Part shown: positions 1-8,923 of the stretch, one piece after another | Position numbering within the stretch: position 1 is the first letter of the stretch | Layout of the letters: each line of letters begins with the position of its first letter | Made by a program: the position numbers and the translations under genes | Notes under the pieces: model-generated | What the model was told of the DNA's origin: nothing | Databases searched by the model: none | The model's input: the letters and a program-made list of their open reading frames with translations, nothing else | Virus record (IMG/VR): IMGVR_UViG_3300025695_000049 | Span: 1 to 35,570 of that record | Length of the DNA stretch: 35,570 nucleotides | Origin: a virus | Strand: one strand, 5' to 3'

Positions 1-1358
1 AACAACCCTTCTAGAACTGGTATATCGAACGACACAGGGTTGACGGGATAGCCAGTATGCGTATTGTACAATCGTTCGAACGCTTCCTTAGTAGCACCAC
101 CGCCGTTACCGTGTACGACGCAGGTGTAGCAATTGGTCTCTAGGTTGAGAACTCCGTTTTCTTTATCGTACTGCCAACTGTTTTCAGCCGAGGACATATT
201 AAAGAAGAGGTAACTCTCAACATCAAGGGAAACGTCATACGCCTCAGTAAGATAACGCTTTTGAACGTATAGTTGATCATCTTCCGAGTTTTGAACGGGC
301 TCTTTAAAGAACTTCCGTAACTCTGAAACTTGACCGATGAAACATCCAGAGTTTAGGTATTTAAACGAAGTTGTCTGATCAGGGAACTGTAGCGATTGAT
401 CTGGCCACAGGTCTTTCTCTGCCCCAAATACTATCTTCGAACCCATATCATTATAGCGTTTAACTATCTCTTCATGACTTCTTACAAAGAAGGTATCGTA
501 CCCATCAACGAATAGAACAAGGTCGTCTTTTGGTAACACTGAGATAAAGTCTTTGATGAGATTAATCTTTTGACCACCACCTGGACCTTCAGCCATATTA
601 CCACCCTGCCAAACAACCCCTTTACCAAGGTTGTGATCGACATCGGGTAGTACCCTAAACCCTTTCTCCTCGTCGGTTGCGCAAGTCAGTACGTGAAGGG
701 TTGGGACGTGCCAATAATCATCAGTCTCGGTTGAGCTGTTGTCCCAAGCGCCTTCCCTCGGTTCGAATAGTAAGTTCGTTGCTGAAGCAACCTTAAAATC
801 GGCTCTTTGATTAAGGCTATCCCAATGATTTAAGTTCTCCCAGCGGTGTACGCCAAGAACGGCAGGGACAATCTCGTCGGCTGGGATAATTGGGTTAGAC
901 TCTGTGTAATTGATAAGAGCCTTAGCAACCTTCGGAGTGACGTAATACGCATTACACCAATAACTAAAGACCGTTTCTTTCAGGTCTTCATTAATCGGCT
1001 CGCCAGTTGGTTCGACCATCTCTTTATACGATAAGTACAAAAAGTCGTAGTCGGAATATTTCTGAACGAACGCTTCATAGTCCCCGAGAAGTTTGACGTC
1101 ATCCTCGAGTATAACAACTGGTTGATCTAACTCAACGCAGAGCTTCCAACATTTTAAATGACTCAATGTACAACCAACCTCGCCTTTAGTTATGGGGCGA
1201 TTATGGTATGGGTCTTTCCATTGTAAGTCAACGTTGTAATCTAGTTTGTTAATCAACCTACCGTCGATAGCAGGAACTCGGACTGAAGAAGCTACATGTC
1301 CTTCCATGTAGCTCCTTTTATCCGTGGCTGAATCCAAATTGATATAGAATGTAATCAT
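1..1358 (-). CDS. Fused GT25 + PLOD/LH3-type collagen glycosyltransferase (partial, runs off left edge)
   Basis: Open frame of 452 codons without a stop, continuing past base 1. The ATG is at 1358; an in-frame TGA lies 10-12 bases upstream, so no longer start is possible, and GAGAG serves as a weak ribosome site. Residues 1-200 look like glycosyltransferase family 25: N-terminal FYINLDSATDKR, then KGEVGCTLSHLKCW (about 58-71) and the acidic ILEDDV (83-88). Residues 220-430 resemble the glucosyltransferase domain of animal lysyl hydroxylase 3: GGGQK (260-264), VDGYD (284-288, the DxxD metal motif), W318, LNSGCFIG (335-342), EDDQLY (359-364) and VVHGNG (414-419). These match residues reported for UDP-sugar and manganese binding in LH3. 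The gene begins 21 bases after the collagen-like fibre with no terminator between, so both are probably co-transcribed. Inferred role: adding galactose and then glucose to hydroxylysine of that fibre. A lysyl hydroxylase domain could follow beyond the edge but is not seen. Alternative: modification of another phage or host glycan. Confidence 0.85.
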   Translation of the reverse strand, partial: MITFYINLDSATDKRSYMEGHVASSVRVPAIDGRLINKLDYNVDLQWKDPYHNRPITKGEVGCTLSHLKCWKLCVELDQPVVILEDDVKLLGDYEAFVQKYSDYDFLYLSYKEMVEPTGEPINEDLKETVFSYWCNAYYVTPKVAKALINYTESNPIIPADEIVPAVLGVHRWENLNHWDSLNQRADFKVASATNLLFEPREGAWDNSSTETDDYWHVPTLHVLTCATDEEKGFRVLPDVDHNLGKGVVWQGGNMAEGPGGGQKINLIKDFISVLPKDDLVLFVDGYDTFFVRSHEEIVKRYNDMGSKIVFGAEKDLWPDQSLQFPDQTTSFKYLNSGCFIGQVSELRKFFKEPVQNSEDDQLYVQKRYLTEAYDVSLDVESYLFFNMSSAENSWQYDKENGVLNLETNCYTCVVHGNGGGATKEAFERLYNTHTGYPVNPVSFDIPVLEGL

Positions 1359-1379
1359 AATGTACTCTCATATTAAAGG

Positions 1380-4300
1380 TTATTTTATCAAAGATTTCAG
1401 TTCGTCAATCTGCTCTTGTTGTTCCTTGATAGCTTGGATAAGCAACGGCACGATACGCTCGTATCGAACGGTTAAGTAGTTTTTACCAGACTTAGATATA
1501 TAGTCTTCTTCATCCGGATCCCAAACCCAGTCAAACGGTGCGGGAGCAACTGCTTGCGGTAGAACCTTTTCGATCTCCTGAGCAAGTACACCAGCGTCGT
1601 TGTATTTTTGATCTGGCTCGAAACCAGCAAGTTCCGATTCATCGTTCCAGTCGAAGGTATATCCTCCGATCGACATAACCTTATCTAAGGCATTATCGAT
1701 TACGTTGACATTTTCTTTAAGGCGAGAATCCGAAGAGTATGCCGTAATGTTACCAACTGCTGATACGTTTCTACCGAAAGATGCATCGTTGTTGGTACAG
1801 TTAACGATAAATGGCCAATAACCGTTTGTAGTTCCCCATGACGTCGAATCGGTAGAACCACGTAGAATGTAGAACAAATTGCTGTTCTGGTGGATCATCG
1901 AAACGTTGTGGTCAGTGTCTCTCAGGTAGATCGTTGGGGAAGAATTACGAATGTACAACTGAGAACTGTTAGTCGAAGAAGCGAAGTTCGTTCCTGGACC
2001 TGTTGGACCTGTTGGACCTGTTGGACCAGTAGCACCAGTCTGTCCTTTCTGACCCTTAGCACCTGTTCCACCAGTAGCACCAGTGTTACCTTTAGCACCT
2101 GTTGGACCAGTTGGACCAGTTGGACCAGTTGCGCCTGTTCCACCAGTGCTACCTTTAGCACCTGTTGCACCTGTTGGACCTGTTGGACCTGTTGGACCTG
2201 TTGCTCCAGTCTGTCCTTTCTGACCCTTAGCACCTGTTCCACCAGTAGCACCAGTTGGACCTGTTGGACCAGTAGCACCAACTTCACCCATTGCTCCAAA
2301 ATTCAAGTAGGCAATATACCCAGTACGGTAAGTAGAGGAAGACAAGTGCAACCCTGAACTACCATGAGTAATGCTTCTGCTTCGTTTAAGAACCCCGTTT
2401 AAATAATATTTTACAGTAGTTCCATCATAAGTCATAGATACTGTATCAGAAGTTGATACGGAACCCTGATTACCTATGCTAGCTCCATTTTCATAGATAT
2501 TCCATGAACCTCCCGCTGCATACCAAGCATAATCGATAGTAGTATAACTGGTGCTTGCAGTTGGGTCTGCTGTAAGACCTGCCATAATATAGTGAGCAGC
2601 ATTGCTTACACGCATAGTCATAAATGCGTATTTATGAGACTCCGCTGAATATACCCTACCGTTCCAGCTGGAGTTAGAAGAGTCTTTTCTAAACGCATTA
2701 GAACCAACTCGAGTCATCGTCGATAAAACAGGAGAATATGTGGGTTCGCCGTAAGCACCTGTTGGACCTGTCGGACCTGTTGCGCCTGTTCCGCCTGTTG
2801 TACCTTTCTGCCCGACTTCGCCTTTTTGACCCTTAGCACCAGTTGCGCCAGTAGCACCTACTTCGCCCTTCTGTCCCTTGGCACCAGTTGCGCCTGTTCC
2901 ACCAGTAGCGCCAGTTGGACCTGTTGGACCAGTAGCACCAGTGTTACCTTTTGGACCTGTCGGACCTGTCGGACCTGTTAGACCAGTTGCGCCTGTTCCA
3001 CCAGTGTTACCTTTTGGACCTGTCGGACCTGTTGGACCTGTTGGACCTGTCAGACCAGTTCCACCAGTTCCACCAGTGTTACCTTTAGCTCCAACTTCAC
3101 CCTTCTGTCCCTTGGCGCCAGTGTCACCTTTTGGACCTGTTAGACCAGTCGATCCAGTTTGCCCCTTTACGCCAGCTTCACCAGATAGATCGGAAACGTA
3201 GTTATAAGCTGCGCCATCCCACATATACAAGCGAGAGTTTTCAGCGTTATTATTATCGCCAGTTTCGATGATAGCGAACTCGCCAACAGAGATTCCAGTC
3301 GGGTTAATGTCGGCTGTTAGTGCTGCGACGCTAGTATAAGACTTGGCTATCGAGAAGCCGAGACCAACTTCACCCTTCTGTCCCTTGGCGCCAGTTCCGC
3401 CAGTAGCACCAAGTTCACCCTTCTGTCCTTTCTGACCGACTTCGCCTTTTTGACCCTTAGCACCAGTTCCGCCAGTTATACCAATCGATCCAGTTTCACC
3501 TTTTTGACCTTTTTGACCGATACCGCCAGTTGTACCAGTTATACCAGTTGGACCGACTTCACCCTTCTGACCTTTAGCTCCTCCTGGACCTGTTGGACCG
3601 ACTGGACCTGTAGCACCCGAAGCACCTGTTAAACCAGTATCGCCTTTACTTCCCGTTGTACCTGTAGCACCTGTAGCACCAAGTTCGCCTTTATCGCCTT
3701 TAGCGCCTGTTGGACCTGTTGGACCTGTCGGACCAGTCGATCCATTTAGACCAGTATTACCTTTATCGCCCTTGCCGCCAGTTTCACCTTTAGCACCTGT
3801 GTCGCCTTTAGTACCGTTTAAACCGTTAGTTCCAGCTTCGCCTTTTTGCCCTTTAGTACCATTTAAACCGTTAGTTCCAGCTTCACCTTTATCGCCTTTA
3901 GCACCGCCGATACCTTGTTGACCTTTTTGACCAACTTCACCTTTATCGCCTTTAGCACCAGCAGAACCATCAGAACCAGCTGAACCAGTGTCGCCTTTAT
4001 CGCCTTTAGTGCCGTTTGTTCCGTTTGTACCAGCTGCTCCCTTTTGGCCAGTGTCGCCCTTTATACCTTGGACGCCTTGTTCACCTTTAGCGCCAGTTGC
4101 GCCAGTTGCGCCAGTAACACCAACTTCACCCTTCTGACCTTTAGTTCCGTTCGCGCCAGCCTCGCCTTTAACACCCGTTAGACCTTTCTCACCTTTCTGA
4201 CCTTTTAGTGAGTCGGCGATAGGTTGCGGTAATACTGAAACGTTAGACAACGTGTTGGTAGCATAGTCAGCTGGATTAAGGTTGTTGGAGTGCCAAACTT

Positions 4301-5825
4301 TCTTATCTGTTTGAGCGTAGAACTCACCAGTAGTGATAACGGCAGGCGTAGAATCCGGAGAACCGTTGCTTGGATCTTCTTCGAAGTAGATACCAATACC
4401 TTCACCATTCGGCAATCCAGTATCAATAGCTTCTGCTCTAATGCGGACACCCTGTTGTTCCGGAGAACCAGAGTTATCTTTAAGGTAAATCGCAGCATCA
4501 GCTTTCTCAATGATAATATCTTGATTGGTAGTGTTACCACGAGCGGTTACTGTCTGTAAAGTATCAGATTCTGACTGTAGATAACGACCATCTAGGCTAG
4601 TTGTTACAGTACTGGAATCGTTACGAGTAAGTGTTAGAGTACCACCAGAGAAAGAAGCAGATGTAATTCTAGTAAGGTTAGTGTCGTCAAAGAACGCACC
4701 AAAGTCTACAGTAAACGTAGTTAGGTCGTCTCGAGTAAATGTTGCGATACCAGTATTTTCATCTAGCGAACCTGAAGTAAGGCGAGCCAAATTGGTGTCG
4801 TCAATATACATCGAAAGGTCGATATCAGTATCTGTACCGTTCTCGTCTCTATACGTTAGCGTGGTGGTAGATGGGTTGTGAGATAAAGAAGTCAGGGTTT
4901 CTGACTGTAAATAACGACCATCAAGGTCGACCGTTACATCGCTCTGGTTTTTGACGGTAGCAGTCAACGTACCGCCGGAGAACGCCAGACCAGTTAAGTA
5001 GTCATTATCGTTGTCGTTAGTATCGACAGAAGTAACCGTAACAGTTTGAGTACCTTCGTTCCAGGCTACCGTGGTGGCTCCAGCCCCAACAATCTTAACC
5101 GAATCGGTTCCGGAAGCATCGCCCCCAGCAATCAAGTCGATAGAAGCACCGCCAGTTACAACAGAACCGTCTAGCGAATAAGTTGAGTCTGTGTCAATAT
5201 AGCTTTGAAGGTATCGACCGTCAAGGTTGACAGTAACATCACTCAAACCACCAGAACGACCGAGGGTAAGTACGCCATCGGTTGTTCCAAAAGAAGCAGA
5301 AACTACATAGTTATCTGTATTAGTATCTTCTGTATCGATGGTGTAAGTTTTTGTCTCAGGATTAAAAGAGACCGTAGATGTTCCAGCACCAGCGAGCTGT
5401 AGGGTTTGCCCAGAGCCTATATTGGCAGTGTTCGTGCCGTCCGAAGCAACCCAGTTACTATAAAGGTCGTAGTCATGGACGTGACCTAGGAGGGCATACC
5501 GACCGTCTAGGTTTACTGAAATATTATCTCTATTTAAGACCGTGGCAGTCAGATCACCGCTGCTGTCGTTAAACGAAAGACCTGTTATATAATCGTTATT
5601 ATCGGTAATCGTAACGTTACCAACGGAAGTAATCCTACCCTTACTGTCTACAGTAAGTTGAGGAACCTGCGTTGTAGAGCCATATTGCCCTGCGGTTGCG
5701 CCTGAATCTTTTAGCTGCGAAACGCTAATCTCGCCGCTAGAATCAACAACGGTTTTACCATTAATGGTAATAGTAGTTCCGACTACTAATCCGTTCTTGA
5801 CTACAAAGTCATGATTGACTGCCAT
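1380..5825 (-). CDS. Collagen-like tail fibre with lectin-like insert and C-terminal S74 chaperone
   Basis: 1481 residues, modular. Residues 1-540 are beta-rich fibre sequence with LDGRYL-type repeats (four copies) and [12 protein letters not shown]. Three Gly-X-Y blocks follow: about 94 triplets (4203-3362), 48 (3183-2757) and 33 (2290-1992). Between blocks 1 and 2 is a 60-residue insert ([19 protein letters not shown]) of a kind I recall from marine phage fibres. Between blocks 2 and 3 is a ~155-residue domain resembling concanavalin-A/SPRY lectin-like folds ([20 protein letters not shown]). The last ~118 residues are an S74 intramolecular chaperone: [10 protein letters not shown] with a Ser-Lys pair five apart (about S1365/K1370), [13 protein letters not shown], and a coiled-coil tail ending ELKSLIK. 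In this family the chaperone trimerises the fibre and is cut off before the serine. GGGGA precedes the ATG, and a TATAAATA box lies 35-42 bases upstream. Probably a distal receptor-binding fibre; the host receptor is unknown. Confidence 0.9.
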   Translation of the reverse strand: MAVNHDFVVKNGLVVGTTITINGKTVVDSSGEISVSQLKDSGATAGQYGSTTQVPQLTVDSKGRITSVGNVTITDNNDYITGLSFNDSSGDLTATVLNRDNISVNLDGRYALLGHVHDYDLYSNWVASDGTNTANIGSGQTLQLAGAGTSTVSFNPETKTYTIDTEDTNTDNYVVSASFGTTDGVLTLGRSGGLSDVTVNLDGRYLQSYIDTDSTYSLDGSVVTGGASIDLIAGGDASGTDSVKIVGAGATTVAWNEGTQTVTVTSVDTNDNDNDYLTGLAFSGGTLTATVKNQSDVTVDLDGRYLQSETLTSLSHNPSTTTLTYRDENGTDTDIDLSMYIDDTNLARLTSGSLDENTGIATFTRDDLTTFTVDFGAFFDDTNLTRITSASFSGGTLTLTRNDSSTVTTSLDGRYLQSESDTLQTVTARGNTTNQDIIIEKADAAIYLKDNSGSPEQQGVRIRAEAIDTGLPNGEGIGIYFEEDPSNGSPDSTPAVITTGEFYAQTDKKVWHSNNLNPADYATNTLSNVSVLPQPIADSLKGQKGEKGLTGVKGEAGANGTKGQKGEVGVTGATGATGAKGEQGVQGIKGDTGQKGAAGTNGTNGTKGDKGDTGSAGSDGSAGAKGDKGEVGQKGQQGIGGAKGDKGEAGTNGLNGTKGQKGEAGTNGLNGTKGDTGAKGETGGKGDKGNTGLNGSTGPTGPTGPTGAKGDKGELGATGATGTTGSKGDTGLTGASGATGPVGPTGPGGAKGQKGEVGPTGITGTTGGIGQKGQKGETGSIGITGGTGAKGQKGEVGQKGQKGELGATGGTGAKGQKGEVGLGFSIAKSYTSVAALTADINPTGISVGEFAIIETGDNNNAENSRLYMWDGAAYNYVSDLSGEAGVKGQTGSTGLTGPKGDTGAKGQKGEVGAKGNTGGTGGTGLTGPTGPTGPTGPKGNTGGTGATGLTGPTGPTGPKGNTGATGPTGPTGATGGTGATGAKGQKGEVGATGATGAKGQKGEVGQKGTTGGTGATGPTGPTGAYGEPTYSPVLSTMTRVGSNAFRKDSSNSSWNGRVYSAESHKYAFMTMRVSNAAHYIMAGLTADPTASTSYTTIDYAWYAAGGSWNIYENGASIGNQGSVSTSDTVSMTYDGTTVKYYLNGVLKRSRSITHGSSGLHLSSSTYRTGYIAYLNFGAMGEVGATGPTGPTGATGGTGAKGQKGQTGATGPTGPTGPTGATGAKGSTGGTGATGPTGPTGPTGAKGNTGATGGTGAKGQKGQTGATGPTGPTGPTGPGTNFASSTNSSQLYIRNSSPTIYLRDTDHNVSMIHQNSNLFYILRGSTDSTSWGTTNGYWPFIVNCTNNDASFGRNVSAVGNITAYSSDSRLKENVNVIDNALDKVMSIGGYTFDWNDESELAGFEPDQKYNDAGVLAQEIEKVLPQAVAPAPFDWVWDPDEEDYISKSGKNYLTVRYERIVPLLIQAIKEQQEQIDELKSLIK
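1992..2290 (-). repeat. Collagen-like repeat block 3 (33 Gly-X-Y triplets)
   Basis: DNA with 9-base periodicity encoding uninterrupted Gly-X-Y triplets, mostly GPT, GAT and GGT, with GAK/GQK units. All lysines (six) are at position Y. The block lies between the lectin-like domain and the distal tip domain of the fibre. The repetitive DNA makes long shadow frames on the other strand, which are not genes. Confidence 0.9.
2757..3183 (-). repeat. Collagen-like repeat block 2 (about 48 Gly-X-Y triplets)
   Basis: Continuous Gly-X-Y triplets with GPT, GPK, GNT and GQKGEV units. About 12 lysines, all at position Y. Proline occurs only at X. Near-identical 9- to 27-base DNA units make this block prone to expansion or contraction by slippage or recombination. 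Confidence 0.9.
3362..4203 (-). repeat. Collagen-like repeat block 1 (about 94 Gly-X-Y triplets)
   Basis: Longest collagen block. About 34 triplets carry Lys at position Y and none at X. Many GxKGE/GxKGD pairs are present, the Lys-Gly-Glu/Asp arrangement known to stabilise triple helices by inter-chain salt bridges. It is richer in charge than the two distal blocks, which are dominated by GPT/GAT. Confidence 0.9.
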
Positions 5826-5859
5826 GGTTCACTATCCCCAATGAGTTATGTTATTACAC

Positions 5860-5867
5860 TATTTATA
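5860..5867 (-). promoter_or_regulatory. T4-type late promoter box TATAAATA
   Basis: Exact TATAAATA on the minus strand (within GTATAAATAGT), 35-42 bases upstream of the collagen-like fibre start. It overlaps the stop codon of the preceding fibre gene. Late promoters of T4-like phages consist essentially of this box, read by the gp55-type sigma factor. It probably drives the fibre and the glycosyltransferase gene after it. Confidence 0.75.
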
Positions 5868-8844
5868 CGGTAATGTTCAACCTATGAACCTTAACCGTGC
5901 TCCCCGCATTAGAAGGGGTACAAAGAAGTTCTACATCTCCGTTACTGACACGAGAATCGAAAGTAGCCAAGACTGGACCAGTCGAGGTTATCGCATACTC
6001 GGTCAAATAGGTTGCCGTGTCGTTATGAACCAGCAACATTTCGGTTGCGTGAAAATCCGTTCCGTACGAAACTTGTACGAGATATTTTGCCGTCCGATAA
6101 GTATTGGAATCGAAAGAATCTACAACCGTCTGATTCGTAGTAGAAATAGAAGTAGAAGTAGTTTCCGAAGGGTTATCGGTAATAAGAACATAACGGTCGT
6201 CTAAGTCGACTGTCACGTCTGATTGATTCTGGATCGTTGCTGTCAATACGCCATTAGAAGTATTAAACGCAAGACCTGTTAAGTAGTCGTTATCGTTATC
6301 ATTAGTATCTGTAGAGGTGATAACGATTTGTTTGTTGGTATCGTCCGTTGTAATTGTAACGTTTGTACCAGCAACCAGTTCTAAGTCCTCGTTGTTAGAA
6401 TCCGCAAATACCGTATTTTGACCAGAAACCGAGAACGACTTAAATATATTCTGACTAGAACCCTTATCCGAGTTGGTGAGAGTAATCGTATCACCAGTGG
6501 CAGCGTTTAATGTAAACGTACCAGTACCAGAAATACCACTATCGCCTTCAACCGTTATAGATGGGTTGTTTATATCAGGAGTGTTCGTGAAGTTATTGTA
6601 GTTTAGGTAGTAGCTCGGCTGTTGACCGTTTAGGTTTGAAGCGTTAGAAGCCAAACCTTCGAAGTTGGCGGCAACAACAGTACCAAGGTTAAACGAGGCG
6701 TCGCCAATATCGATTGTACCAGTAGGTTCTGGGAGGTACTGGTCAAAGAACTTAAATTTCTCGTCAGATACGTCGAAGAAAACACCCATGTGAGTGTAAC
6801 CGACGCCAGTGGTTCCAGTGTTACGGTTAGTAGCCCAACCAGTATCAGTATTAATAGGAGCAGCCGTACCAGACCAAGTATCTCCAGCCGTGTGACCAGT
6901 TGTAGCGTAGAATCGAATACCAAGATCGTACTCTAGCTCTTGTTTATCGCCAGTAATATCAACGCCAGTTGCTTCGGTGGTGGCAAAGTTATCTTTAGAC
7001 CATTCAAAAGTATCTACACCGCCAGTACCAGTACCAACACCGTCGATACGAACATAGTAAGTGGTAGTCGTTGGACCTTCATAGTAGCCAGCGAAATAAG
7101 CATCGTCTAGACCCGAACCAGTAAACGTAGTACCAGCTTCGCCGATATTATCTCCGGAGTTTAGGTAAACAAAAGAATCGGCGATCGCGAGGTTGTTCTG
7201 AGAAACGAGCGATTGCGTTCCGTTTACAATTAGGTCTCCGTCGACAGTAAGAGAACCGTCTACATGCTGATTACCCGTAACACGCAACTGTTCGAACGCA
7301 TGCTCTTGGACGTGAACATAAAGGTAACCGTTAGTGGCGTCCGATACAACGCAGGTTCCAATGTCTGTTGGGTAGTATGGATAAGTCGGTGCGTCATTTT
7401 GTAACATACCAGTCGGTGATACATGAACTCGAGCACCTGCGGTTAGGCTAGAAGTGTCGATACCAGAAACCAAACCACGAGTAGTTACCACGCCGGAAGT
7501 GTTATTAGGTATATCGTGAGTTGCTAGACCGATACAGTGCGAGTGTAATTCTGTAGTAGCATCAGAAGGAGCAACTGTAGGAGTTTCCCCAAAGGCACCT
7601 GTAATGTATACAGGAGTACCGTTAGCGATCGTAGAGCCTGTGTTGTTATATACCCGAACCCACTCTTCTAGACCAATCTGTAGCGATACGTCAGGAATAT
7701 CCGTACGATAAGAAAGTGCTTTATACTCATCGTGGTAATATAAACGACCTTCAGCATAAGGAGTCGTTTCTGACCCACGGAAATCCATGTAATCTACTGT
7801 AGGAGTAGACGTGTCTGACCAAGTGTCTGTTGACGTATTGTATTGTAAAAGGTTTTTATCACCAATATTACCATGCGTGAGGTCGACGTCACATAGCTCG
7901 TGAAGGTCTAGCGACCAAGAAGGACGCACAAATAGTGAACCTTCTTCTTGATGGCTACGAGTAACCGCAGCCATTGTAATTGTATGATTAGGTGCAGAAG
8001 GCGGAGTTTCAGTCAGAATACCAGGAGAAGAGGTATCTAAGTAAAGAATAGTTCCTTCGGCATAAGCAGAAGTATCAACGCTACGAACATTACCGAATGC
8101 AGTGATATATCCGTATTCATTATTCAACATCGAGGTGGTTGCCAAACCAATAATCCATTTCGGATTAAATCCTTCAACATTCACGTCAGCTCGTGTGAAT
8201 AAGATGTGGTCGCCCTGCGCACCAGCAAACATAACTGGTTGACCGTTAGAAATAGATCCAACCGCCTTACCATAAATATGTTGTTCTTGTCCGACCTGTA
8301 AAGTTACGCCATCGTATGCTAAGTCAACCGTCCCGTCTGTATCGTTCCATGAGAGGATAGCTCCTTGGCTTGCGGAGTGGTCGCCGAGTTCTATCGAGGG
8401 AACTGTAATTCGGTTAGTGCTGCTTGCACCACGATCCGTTACAGTTTGTAATGTATCGGATTCGACTTGAAGGTAGCGCTGATCTAACGTGGAATAATTT
8501 ACAGAGAGAGGTGAAGCAACTGTACCCAAACCAGAAAGAGTGGTATCATGAGTTACAGTAGAGATGTGGTTCTCGTCTTCGAGAGCTTTAATTGCTTCGT
8601 CTAAATCGGCAATAACCGCTGACAAAGCTGATTCTGAAGAGTAGTTTAAATTAGTGGTGTTTACAAGAAGGTTATCTTCTGTAACTTGAATGACGGTGTT
8701 TAGGATCTCGCCCGTTCCGTCATCGCTCTTAAAGAATATCTTACCATCATAAGTGTTGATGGCAATCTCGCCGAACTGTAAGCTGCTTAAGAGCGGTTCT
8801 TTATTCTGTACGGCAGAACGCTTGTGGATAATATTAGTTGACAT
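5863..8844 (-). CDS. Large beta-rich tail fibre protein
   Basis: 993 residues. The N-terminus (about 1-50, IIHKRSAVQNKEPLLSSLQF then GEIAINTYDGKIFF) resembles the N-terminal attachment domain of Mtd-like fibres. Residues about 180-300 and 385-505 are two diverged copies of one ~120-residue module, each with NGxPVxxxGA, IGLAT and IDTS/VDTS motifs. Residues about 540-580 contain LTVDGDLIVNGTQS, a virion module also seen in the neighbouring fibre at 8933-10441. A segment [15 protein letters not shown] near residue 850 is shared with the collagen-like fibre. No S74 chaperone, catalytic motif or transmembrane segment is visible. A terminator-like hairpin and a late box lie in the gap upstream. Likely a structural fibre or fibre connector; attachment position unknown. 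Confidence 0.8.
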   Translation of the reverse strand: MSTNIIHKRSAVQNKEPLLSSLQFGEIAINTYDGKIFFKSDDGTGEILNTVIQVTEDNLLVNTTNLNYSSESALSAVIADLDEAIKALEDENHISTVTHDTTLSGLGTVASPLSVNYSTLDQRYLQVESDTLQTVTDRGASSTNRITVPSIELGDHSASQGAILSWNDTDGTVDLAYDGVTLQVGQEQHIYGKAVGSISNGQPVMFAGAQGDHILFTRADVNVEGFNPKWIIGLATTSMLNNEYGYITAFGNVRSVDTSAYAEGTILYLDTSSPGILTETPPSAPNHTITMAAVTRSHQEEGSLFVRPSWSLDLHELCDVDLTHGNIGDKNLLQYNTSTDTWSDTSTPTVDYMDFRGSETTPYAEGRLYYHDEYKALSYRTDIPDVSLQIGLEEWVRVYNNTGSTIANGTPVYITGAFGETPTVAPSDATTELHSHCIGLATHDIPNNTSGVVTTRGLVSGIDTSSLTAGARVHVSPTGMLQNDAPTYPYYPTDIGTCVVSDATNGYLYVHVQEHAFEQLRVTGNQHVDGSLTVDGDLIVNGTQSLVSQNNLAIADSFVYLNSGDNIGEAGTTFTGSGLDDAYFAGYYEGPTTTTYYVRIDGVGTGTGGVDTFEWSKDNFATTEATGVDITGDKQELEYDLGIRFYATTGHTAGDTWSGTAAPINTDTGWATNRNTGTTGVGYTHMGVFFDVSDEKFKFFDQYLPEPTGTIDIGDASFNLGTVVAANFEGLASNASNLNGQQPSYYLNYNNFTNTPDINNPSITVEGDSGISGTGTFTLNAATGDTITLTNSDKGSSQNIFKSFSVSGQNTVFADSNNEDLELVAGTNVTITTDDTNKQIVITSTDTNDNDNDYLTGLAFNTSNGVLTATIQNQSDVTVDLDDRYVLITDNPSETTSTSISTTNQTVVDSFDSNTYRTAKYLVQVSYGTDFHATEMLLVHNDTATYLTEYAITSTGPVLATFDSRVSNGDVELLCTPSNAGSTVKVHRLNITV

Positions 8845-8875
8845 AGGTAATGACCTTTACAAATTAAATGTAATC

Positions 8876-8907
8876 AAAAAAATGGGGAGATAAAGATCTC
8901 CCCATTT
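8876..8907 (-). terminator. Rho-independent terminator-like hairpin with U run
   Basis: A perfect 12-bp stem (AAATGGGGAGAT / ATCTCCCCATTT, 8880-8891 with 8896-8907) with a 4-base loop. On the minus strand it is followed by a run of seven T. It lies after the fibre gene 8933-10441 and before the start at 8844. No U run follows on the plus strand, so it acts for minus-strand transcripts. It sits downstream of the late box at 8924-8931, so it also falls in that promoter's leader. Confidence 0.8.
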
Positions 8908-8923
8908 GCGTCTTTATCAATAC

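Noticed and set aside
846-1034. 62-codon plus-strand frame
   Set aside because: It lies antisense to the well-supported glycosyltransferase gene and shows no recognisable protein pattern.
1359-1379. Terminator or separate promoter between the collagen fibre and the glycosyltransferase
   Set aside because: The 21-base gap has no hairpin, U run or TATAAATA box; read-through is more likely.
1890-3632. Long frames on the plus strand and in other minus frames across the collagen blocks
   Set aside because: They are low-complexity by-products of the 9-base Gly-X-Y periodicity (Thr-Cys-Trp or Pro-Val type repeats), without ribosome sites or recognisable domains.
1992-4203. CRISPR-like tandem repeats
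   Set aside because: The repeats are 9-base codon units in a coding frame, with no spacers and no cas genes.
5863-8844. Diversity-generating retroelement target, suggested by the Mtd-like N-terminus
   Set aside because: No reverse transcriptase, template repeat or C-type lectin variable region is seen in the window.
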